From: Rhodococcus erythropolis NBRC 15567
GTDB taxonomy: Bacteria > Actinomycetota > Actinomycetes > Mycobacteriales > Mycobacteriaceae
Reading direction: 5' to 3'
DNA length: 64,000 bases
Assembly (NCBI RefSeq): GCF_001552595.1
Contig: NZ_BCRM01000028.1
Location: 20,239-84,238, forward strand
Within the stretch, counting starts at the first letter, position 1, and each line of letters starts with the position of its first letter. Positions 58,894 to 64,000 of this stretch are shown here, piece after piece. The position numbers were made by a program, and so were the translations under genes. Under the pieces are notes generated by a model. The model searched no databases. It was not told the DNA's origin and saw only the letters and a program-made list of their open reading frames with translations.

Positions 58894-58923
58894 TCCCCGA
58901 TCTCTACGAAGAGGGATCGGGGA
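58894..58923 (-). terminator. Terminator after the sortase gene
   Basis: 9-bp perfect arms (TCCCCGATC at 58894-58902, complement at 58915-58923) with a 12-base loop, 22 bp past the sortase stop on the minus strand. Confidence 0.65.
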
Positions 58924-58945
58924 CCGACTGGATTGTTTCTGTGTC

Positions 58946-59644
58946 TCAGACCATCAGATCCGCGTACAGGTAGACGTTGTCGGCGTAGTTACCCACACCG
59001 TCCTCGAATTGCAGTTCGCCGCCGCAGGTTACGACTGCCAACTTGCGAGGGCCCTCCGGGCCGGCCAGCACGCTTTCCTCCACGCCATCGGCCTTCGGGC
59101 GTGTCGTCACCGCAGTCACCTTCCATGACGTGCTCTTGCCCGTCGCGTCGGAGGTGCGGATCACTTCACCCGGTTCGATCGTGCCCAGGTCGAACAGTGC
59201 ACCGTTACCCTGGCCGGTCAAATTGACATGTCCGGCAATCAAAGTCGTGCCGGTGACCGAGTCGAGCGAGGCGCCGTCGAGCCAGATTCCGACGTTCTTG
59301 ACGTTCTCCGGCGGAGTGAGAACTCCTTCCGGCACGGTGGCGTCCACGATCGGCGCCTGAACACCGACCGGGTCGAGCGAAAGGGTGTTGGGAGTCATCA
59401 ACTCATCCGAAGGCGCTGCCGGATTCGCAGAGTGCGACAGGACAACTCCCGGACTCGGCGGGATCGCAGCATCGTCATCGGAGGATCGCAGGCCGACGAA
59501 GGCCATGGAAGCACCAGCGACCAACACCGCGATGAGAGCCAGAATGAACGCGACACGACGCCCTTTGCCTGGCCTCGTGGGTTGATCATGGTTGGGATCG
59601 TCGTATGGATTGGATGGATTGGGATCCGACTCGTACATGGTCAT
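58946..59644 (-). CDS. Class F sortase
   Basis: A 232-residue sortase: cytoplasmic Pro/Asn-rich tail, one membrane segment (about 31-52, VAFILALIAVLVAGASMAFVGL) and the catalytic domain with His in LIAGHVNLTG and Cys in VVTCGGEL. Size and motifs fit class F. GGAGACAG before ATG 59644 supports the start. It is encoded downstream of a repeat-rich surface protein with a C-terminal anchor, which is its likely substrate; a strong hairpin between them may set lower sortase expression. Confidence 0.87.
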   Translation of the reverse strand: MTMYESDPNPSNPYDDPNHDQPTRPGKGRRVAFILALIAVLVAGASMAFVGLRSSDDDAAIPPSPGVVLSHSANPAAPSDELMTPNTLSLDPVGVQAPIVDATVPEGVLTPPENVKNVGIWLDGASLDSVTGTTLIAGHVNLTGQGNGALFDLGTIEPGEVIRTSDATGKSTSWKVTAVTTRPKADGVEESVLAGPEGPRKLAVVTCGGELQFEDGVGNYADNVYLYADLMV

Positions 59645-59715
59645 CGAACTGTCTCCTGCGGGATGAGGCACCCCCGGCGCCTCTTGCGAATTGACGCCCC
59701 CTGCGTCTGATCTGT

Positions 59716-59752
59716 GTCGGCACCGATCACACAGCCTGTGATCGGTGCCGAC
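59716..59752 (-). terminator. Hairpin between surface protein and sortase genes
   Basis: Perfect 16-bp arms (59716-59731, 59737-59752) with a 5-base loop. It lies 22 bp after the surface-protein stop and 72 bp before the sortase start, so it may be a partial terminator. Confidence 0.75.
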
Positions 59753-59773
59753 GTCTACTACATCTGTCTGGCG

Positions 59774-61222
59774 TCAGGAACGCTTGCGGCGGAGAGCAAC
59801 TGCTCCGGCAGCAGCCATTCCGACAAGCCCGAGGCCTGTCACTGCGACGGCGACGTTACGGCCTGAATTCTGTTCAGCGGCACCACCGTCGATGGCAACC
59901 GGGCGAGGTCCGGTCGCCGGCTTCGGAGCGGACGGCGCCGGAGCAGCGGGAGTTGCAACCGGCTGCGACGGAACAGGCGCACCCGGAACTACGGGCACGA
60001 CCGGCACAATCGGAACGATGGGCACGATCGGAACAATCGGCACGATGGGCACAATCGGAATGACCGGAGTTGCAGGCGTCGTGGTTGCCGGTGTCGTTGT
60101 TGCGGGTGTCGTCGTTGTGGGTGTCGTCGTGGGCGCTGCTGCATATCCGACGCTGGCAGACGCATTCATCAACGCCGGCCGAACGGTGTCGAACGACGCG
60201 AAGACCTGGCACTGTGCGCCTGCCGTGTTCCAGTGCAGGTTCTCGACCGAATCCGGAATGACGCTTGCGGTCACGGAGTAGTCACCGCCGTCCGCAGCGG
60301 TGAGGCATAGATCCACGGCAGTCGGTGCGTCGCCGCGGCCGTCGACCGTCAATTGGTTTGCGCTCAACGTTGCCTTGGCGTTGTCGCCACAGACGGTGAG
60401 TTCGGTGCCCGCCGAGGACTGAACATTGATCGGCTTCCGGTACATATTCGTGTTCAGGGTGAATACGGCAGTCTCGCCTGCCTTCAAAGTTCCCGTCGCG
60501 GGCGTCTTGCGAACGAGGTCGAGCGTCTGCGTGACGTTCATGATCTCGACGATGCGAGCTCGCTCGTCGTCGCCGATGTTCCTGTCGCACAGGCTTTTGA
60601 AATCGGCCATCAGCGGATTGTCGTAGTCCGAAACGCACCACACCAGCGTCTGCCGCGCCGAACGTGCATCCTCACTGCCATTTCCCGAAACGACGCCGTC
60701 GAGCTTGGCGGGATTCTGCAGCAACCAACTGATGACAGCGAGATCGTCGGCTGACAGATCGGGATTGCCCGATGACGGAACCGTCGCACCCATCTCGTCG
60801 TTGTGCTTGTCCACGGGCAAACCGTTTTCGTCGACGCCGGCACATGGATCGAGATCGAAGTCCGTGCAGTACATCCATTCCGACTTCGCAATTCCGTCGA
60901 CGTCGCGGACACCGCAGACCGGAGCATCCACCGCGGCCGATGTACCCCGATCGGTGGTGCCGTACATCGGCACGATGTTGCCGTCGTTGAAGTGATCCAG
61001 CCGAATGCCGGAGATGTCGAGCATCTGCTCTGAGGGCGTGTACTCGGTGCCCTCACACAACCCGGCGGTGAACGCCGGAGCAGCCGCGGTTCGCACCGGC
61101 ATCGGCGCGGACACAGCTGGTGAAGCAAAAGCAACGCTACTACCGGCCACCGTTACGGCAATAGCTGCAGTTAGCGAGAGCCGGAGAACAAGCGGCCTAC
61201 GCCGTGAACCAGACACAGTCAT
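59774..61222 (-). CDS. Sortase-anchored surface protein with thioester-like domain
   Basis: A 482-residue secreted protein. A signal peptide (1-36, ending near FASPAVSA) is followed by a Cys-containing domain reminiscent of TQXA/thioester adhesins (WMYCTDFDLDPCAG; later VISWLLQNPAKL and ARQTLVWCVSD). Then come a beta-rich domain, a Thr/Pro linker (TTTPATTT), a PIV repeat tract, KPATG, a membrane helix (VAVAVTGLGLVGMAAAGAVAL) and the basic tail RRKRS. KPATG is close to LPxTG with Lys for Leu. The adjacent class F sortase probably anchors it. ATG 61222 with AAGGGAAG upstream. Confidence 0.75.
   Translation of the reverse strand: MTVSGSRRRPLVLRLSLTAAIAVTVAGSSVAFASPAVSAPMPVRTAAAPAFTAGLCEGTEYTPSEQMLDISGIRLDHFNDGNIVPMYGTTDRGTSAAVDAPVCGVRDVDGIAKSEWMYCTDFDLDPCAGVDENGLPVDKHNDEMGATVPSSGNPDLSADDLAVISWLLQNPAKLDGVVSGNGSEDARSARQTLVWCVSDYDNPLMADFKSLCDRNIGDDERARIVEIMNVTQTLDLVRKTPATGTLKAGETAVFTLNTNMYRKPINVQSSAGTELTVCGDNAKATLSANQLTVDGRGDAPTAVDLCLTAADGGDYSVTASVIPDSVENLHWNTAGAQCQVFASFDTVRPALMNASASVGYAAAPTTTPTTTTPATTTPATTTPATPVIPIVPIVPIVPIVPIVPIVPVVPVVPGAPVPSQPVATPAAPAPSAPKPATGPRPVAIDGGAAEQNSGRNVAVAVTGLGLVGMAAAGAVALRRKRS
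59985..60064. repeat. 9-bp tandem repeats encoding PIV/PVV units
   Basis: About eight 9-bp units (core GGCACGATC/GGAACAATC on the plus strand) encode Pro-Ile-Val or Pro-Val-Val triplets of the surface protein. They would form an extended stalk. Unit length keeps the frame. Confidence 0.8.
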
Positions 61223-61596
61223 CAAAGCTTCCCTTTCAAGACATTTCGGTAGCGGGAAGGTTGCTTGGATTCCCAAGGCCACGCCACCCAGCGCTCACTT
61301 CCGAGAGGATCGGCTGATCGCTTTTGGCAACCAGCCAGTTACTAGATGGCAATGTAGTGCATGTTTCAAGAAAGTCCACCCGATCGTCGAGCCCCCGTAC
61401 GCAGCTTGAACCTCCGGACGACGAGTTAGCCAACAAGATGACTGCACCTTTGTCCAACCGCACAACTATCGCGATCAACTCAAAATCGGCTCACGTAACC
61501 GGGGCGTTCCCGGCATTCCTCCGACGCTAGCCGGTCGGTAACTCGGACATTCTGGGGAAACTCACAGGAAGGGGCGTTTTCAGCGCGCACACAAAA
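61223..61596. other. Intergenic region upstream of the surface protein
   Basis: No supported gene. It must hold the surface-protein promoter (minus strand). Short frames on both strands lack ribosome sites. No strong palindrome was found in this part. Confidence 0.4.
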
Positions 61597-61623
61597 GAAG
61601 GGGCCCGCAATGCGGACCCCTTC
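61597..61623 (-). terminator. Rho-independent terminator
   Basis: GAAGGGG/CCCCTTC arms extended by CCGC/GCGG with one mismatch (61597-61623). On the minus strand it is followed by TTTTG, so it stops leftward transcription, either of the AhpD-like gene or of a short RNA. Confidence 0.8.
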
Positions 61624-61690
61624 ACCGAAACTTCCAACCGAGACTGCTTTGTCTGGATTCAGACAACTTGCAGATACTCGGAACAATCCA
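61597..61690 (-). ncRNA. Candidate small RNA downstream of a CRP-type site
   Basis: A minus-strand interval with two hairpins: TTGTCTG/CAGACAA (61649-61655 with 61660-61666, loop of 4) and a strong terminator (61597-61623). It begins just past a consensus CRP-type palindrome and contains no ORF with a ribosome site. Length would be about 70-95 nt. The transcription start is not defined, so this is a hypothesis; the hairpins could also be the 3' end of the AhpD-like mRNA. Confidence 0.35.
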
Positions 61691-61700
61691 CCGATTCACT

Positions 61701-61722
61701 AAATGTGATTTGCCTCACATTT
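61701..61722. promoter_or_regulatory. Consensus CRP/GlxR-type binding site
   Basis: AAATGTGA-TTTGCC-TCACATTT, a 22-bp perfect palindrome (10-bp arms when CT/AG at 61699 and 61724 are included) that equals the CRP consensus TGTGA-N6-TCACA. It lies 121 bp past the AhpD-like stop and 479 bp before the surface protein, beyond a terminator, so its target is not obvious. Confidence 0.75.
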
Positions 61723-61842
61723 AGAGAATCTGTTGGTTTTGTTCACACTCTGAACCAATCTTTTGGTCCTCTTTGTGTCGATTACCCAGATCTTCGACGG
61801 CGGCAATCTGCACCCGATAGAGAGCGGAGTACGAGCCTCGGA

Positions 61843-62301
61843 TCAGTCTCGGACCGGAGGCGCCTTCCTTGTGGTAACCGCAATGCGATTCCACGCATTG
61901 ATCGTGAAGATGACGCTGATGAGCTGGGCCAGTTCCTCGTCCGAGAATTCGCCGGCAGCCTCGTTGTACACCTCGTCCGGAACGAAACCGTCGGTAAGGA
62001 CTGTCACGGCCTCGGTCAAGGCGAATGCGGAGCGTTCGCGATCGGAGTACATCCCTCGCGCTTCTTCCCACGCGTTCAGTAGGTAGAGCTTCTGCTCCGT
62101 CACGCCGACCTTTCGGGCGTCGCGAGTGTGCATGTCCAAGCACCACGCGCAATGATTCAGCTGTGACGCACGCGTGAGGACCAGCTCGACGAGCGTCGGC
62201 TCCAGCCCCTTGCGCGCAGCAGCATCCAACGCAATCATCGCCTTGTAGACCTCGGGCGCCAGCTTTGCGATATCCAGTCGTTGTCCTGTTGCTGTAGTCA
62301 T
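61843..62301 (-). CDS. AhpD-like carboxymuconolactone decarboxylase family protein
   Basis: A 152-residue AhpD-like protein with the redox motif CAWC followed by LDMHTRDARK (Cys pair and His near residues 50-57), typical of the subgroup annotated as alkylhydroperoxidase-like. ATG 62301 is chosen; no strong ribosome site is seen. It is divergent from a MocR regulator only 46 bp away, an arrangement common for MocR targets. Confidence 0.82.
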   Translation of the reverse strand: MTTATGQRLDIAKLAPEVYKAMIALDAAARKGLEPTLVELVLTRASQLNHCAWCLDMHTRDARKVGVTEQKLYLLNAWEEARGMYSDRERSAFALTEAVTVLTDGFVPDEVYNEAAGEFSDEELAQLISVIFTINAWNRIAVTTRKAPPVRD

Positions 62302-62347
62302 ACTCAAACCGTAGTCCCGGAAAGACCCCGAAACATGGTTCAATCCG

Positions 62348-63742
62348 GTGATGAATTCATGGGCCAATCTTGGGTTCGATCTGCATATCGAGCTGCCACA
62401 GGGAATCGGGGTTCGCGCTGCGCTGCTTCAGACGCTTCGCGACGCGATCGACAGTGGACTGTTGAAGCCCGGCACCAGACTCCCGCCTTCTCGCACCCTC
62501 GCACTCGATCTCGGAGTTGCCCGAAACACCGTTGCGGACTGCTATGCCGAACTCGCCGCCGCTGGATGGCTTGTCACGCGGCCGGGTTCCGGAACCGTGG
62601 TCGCCACGCTCGCCAGCACACACAGTCGCGAGGTCGATCCATCGCCGACCCGACGGCGCTTGACCTACAGCCTTCTCCCCGGATCGCCGGACGCGTCGGC
62701 GTTTCCCCGCACTGCATGGATTTCGTCCGCCAGACGTGCCTTGACCACTGCGCCGACCGACGCTTTCGCGACCACTGATCCCAGAGGCCGAGTCGAACTC
62801 CGAAACGCCCTCACCACATACCTGAGCCGCACCAGAGGCGTTCGCGTCGATCCGAGCCGCATTGTGATCAGTGCCAGCTCGGGTCACGGGATCTCCCTCC
62901 TCGCCCGTGCACTCGGAGGAACGATTGCGGTTGACGCTTTCTGCCTTCACCTGCACCGGCAGTTGCTCGTCGACGAAGGAATGCTGACAATTCCCATTTC
63001 TGTCGACGAATCAGGCACTTGCACAGACGAATTGGCGTCAACGTCTGCTGAAAGTGTTCTGCTGACGCCGACCCATCAGTTCCCTCTCGGAGGCCCCCTC
63101 ACACCGGCGAGGCGCGCGACCGCTCTCGAATGGGCCTCGACTACCGGTGGCGTCATCATCGAGGACGACTACGACGGCGAATTCCGTTACGACAGAAAGC
63201 CTGTCGGCGCACTCCAAGGAATCGCGCCGCAGCACGTTGCATACCTCGGCACTGTCAGCAAGACACTGTCGCCGGCCATTCGCATCGGATGGATGGTGTT
63301 GCCGGACAGGCTGATCGAACCCGTCCTCGCAACAAAGGGACCCTACGAACGCTGGGTAAGTTCAACGGATCAATTGACCTTGGCAGACTTCATCGAATCC
63401 GGAAGATTCGACAGCCATATTCGAAAGATGCGTACCTCGTATCGACGACGACGCGATCAACTGGTTGCGACCCTTGCACAGCAAGTACCCCGGGCCAGGG
63501 TCGAGGGGATCTCCGCGGGTCTTCACGCTGTGATCCGCCTTCCCTCCGGCACCGAACAATCTGTTCTTGCGGCGGCGCAGGCGCACGATCTCGGGCTCGA
63601 AGGGTTGTCCGTCTTCCGACATCCCGACGTGTCGTCAGTCGGCGGTGACGGCGTCGTCGTCGGTTACAGCACGCCGACGCAGTCGCAGTACTCCAGGACG
63701 CTGGATGTGCTCTGCGAGGTGCTGCAGGAGGCTCTGCGATAA
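62348..63742 (+). CDS. MocR-type regulator (GntR-aminotransferase fusion)
   Basis: A 464-residue MocR protein: GntR winged helix at about 15-82 (LLQTLRDAIDSGLLKPGTRLPPSRTLALDLGVARNTV) joined to a class I aminotransferase-like domain with Asp/Tyr in EDDYDGEFRY and the PLP lysine in GTVSKTLSPAIRIGW. Such proteins sense PLP or PLP-amino-acid adducts. GTG 62348 or ATG 62351 may be the start. The divergent AhpD-like gene is the likely target. Confidence 0.88.
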   Translation: MMNSWANLGFDLHIELPQGIGVRAALLQTLRDAIDSGLLKPGTRLPPSRTLALDLGVARNTVADCYAELAAAGWLVTRPGSGTVVATLASTHSREVDPSPTRRRLTYSLLPGSPDASAFPRTAWISSARRALTTAPTDAFATTDPRGRVELRNALTTYLSRTRGVRVDPSRIVISASSGHGISLLARALGGTIAVDAFCLHLHRQLLVDEGMLTIPISVDESGTCTDELASTSAESVLLTPTHQFPLGGPLTPARRATALEWASTTGGVIIEDDYDGEFRYDRKPVGALQGIAPQHVAYLGTVSKTLSPAIRIGWMVLPDRLIEPVLATKGPYERWVSSTDQLTLADFIESGRFDSHIRKMRTSYRRRRDQLVATLAQQVPRARVEGISAGLHAVIRLPSGTEQSVLAAAQAHDLGLEGLSVFRHPDVSSVGGDGVVVGYSTPTQSQYSRTLDVLCEVLQEALR

Positions 63743-63770
63743 CGCCTGTCGGATCTGCCCATCCGCTCAC

Positions 63771-63820
63771 CTGCCCTGCCCTGCCCTGCCCTGCCCTGCC
63801 CTGCCCTGCCCTGCCCTGCC
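63771..63820. repeat. Pentanucleotide (CTGCC)10 microsatellite
   Basis: Ten perfect CTGCC units directly after the MocR gene (stop 63742). The minus strand reads GGGCA repeated, with nine or more G3 tracts two bases apart. Confidence 0.95.
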
Positions 63821-63829
63821 CTGATGGAG

Positions 63830-63844
63830 TGAACGTACCGTTCA
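63830..63844. repeat. Short palindromic repeat, copy 1
   Basis: TGAACGTACCGTTCA, a palindrome with 6-bp arms around TAC. Core GAACGTACCGTTC recurs at 63958-63972 and related partial copies (GTGTCGTTCACTCGG, GTGAACGGGGCGTT) lie between. No ORF is supported in 63743-64000. Confidence 0.7.
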
Positions 63845-63957
63845 TCTCGTTAGAGGCGGTGAGAGTGTCGTTCACTCGGTCCCGGACAGGGTGGTGAGCC
63901 GGCCGTGCTCTTCTGCTCGTGATGGTGTGAACGGGGCGTTTGGTCGATCTGAGGCGA

Positions 63958-63972
63958 CGAACGTACCGTTCG
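63958..63972. repeat. Short palindromic repeat, copy 2
   Basis: CGAACGTACCGTTCG, the same core as copy 1 with matching outer bases changed on both arms (T/A to C/G), so pairing is kept. Confidence 0.7.
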
Positions 63973-64000
63973 CTCGGAAAGTGCGGGATATTTATTGGTT

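Noticed and set aside
61480..61686. Minus-strand 68-codon frame over the terminator and small-RNA region
   Set aside because: It runs through a strong terminator hairpin and lacks a ribosome site, so translation is unlikely.
59985..63820. Regular repeats considered as a CRISPR array
   Set aside because: The 9-bp units are coding and contiguous and the CTGCC units are contiguous; there are no spacers and no cas genes.
1..64000. tRNA, rRNA and insertion sequences
   Set aside because: No cloverleaf-like sequence, rRNA segment, transposase or terminal inverted repeat with target duplication was found by reading; small RNAs could still be missed.

Overview
The window is high-GC actinobacterial DNA. 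Gene content (mycolata-type regulators, an actinobacterial SAM-IV-like riboswitch, many near-leaderless GTG/ATG starts, a Pls/PosA-type synthetase) fits a Rhodococcus or a close relative in the Mycobacteriales. This placement is inferred from gene families and composition; no rRNA or tRNA gene was seen. Coding density is high and most operons are short.

Region 1 (1-2560): the start of a TetR-like gene, a twin operator and an ABC-2-like membrane protein; a YbaK-type deacylase; then a Cys-rich leader ORF overlapping the start of a flavin reductase. Region 2 (2565-14750) is a nitrogen-catabolism block. A flavin amine oxidase/monooxygenase, a nitrilase-fold amidase and an agmatinase-family ureohydrolase, with an XRE-cupin regulator between them, form a plausible arginine -> 4-guanidinobutyramide -> 4-guanidinobutyrate -> GABA route. 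gabT and gabD, a PucR regulator and a large NAD-glutamate dehydrogenase lie beside them and would take GABA to succinate and recycle glutamate. An almost identical 20-bp element precedes both arginine-side transcription units.

Region 3 (14714-18139): methyltransferase, small unknown protein, orphan peptide-type binding lipoprotein, and a PTPS/QueD-like gene broken by a 10-bp duplication. Region 4 (18175-24724) is a CsoR island: csoR, a metal-binding-type protein, two MFS pumps, an AhpD-like protein, a YHS protein and a DMT exporter, with four TACC-N7-GGTA boxes. Two of these boxes overlap stop codons of tiny ORFs.

Region 5 (24714-33840): TetR/MFS pair with a long inverted repeat, a second orphan binding lipoprotein paralogous to the first, a CGNR regulator, small proteins, and a saccharopine-dehydrogenase-like/hydrolase pair divergent from a PaaX-like regulator. 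Region 6 (33819-43762): a SAM-IV-like riboswitch ahead of a SufS-like class-V PLP enzyme and a short luciferase-like protein, then a five-gene operon (NCS1 permease, hydantoinase/oxoprolinase, two DUF917 proteins, PucR regulator) and an atypical SDR.

Region 7 (44007-54834): small membrane proteins, a BCCT transporter, and a 1305-residue Pls/PosA-family synthetase (adenylation, carrier, six membrane segments, three hexapeptide domains) translationally coupled to an M1 metallopeptidase; then an NfeD-flotillin pair. Region 8 (54841-64000): GntR/MFS pair, a diguanylate cyclase with a coupled 14-codon upstream ORF, a second atypical SDR, a class F sortase with a repeat-rich surface protein, a consensus CRP-type site next to a possible small RNA, an AhpD-like gene divergent from a MocR regulator, and terminal simple repeats.

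The most notable items are the Pls/PosA synthetase with its coupled peptidase, the arginine-to-succinate block with its shared element, the CsoR island architecture, the Cys-rich leader ORF and the DUF917/hydantoinase operon.
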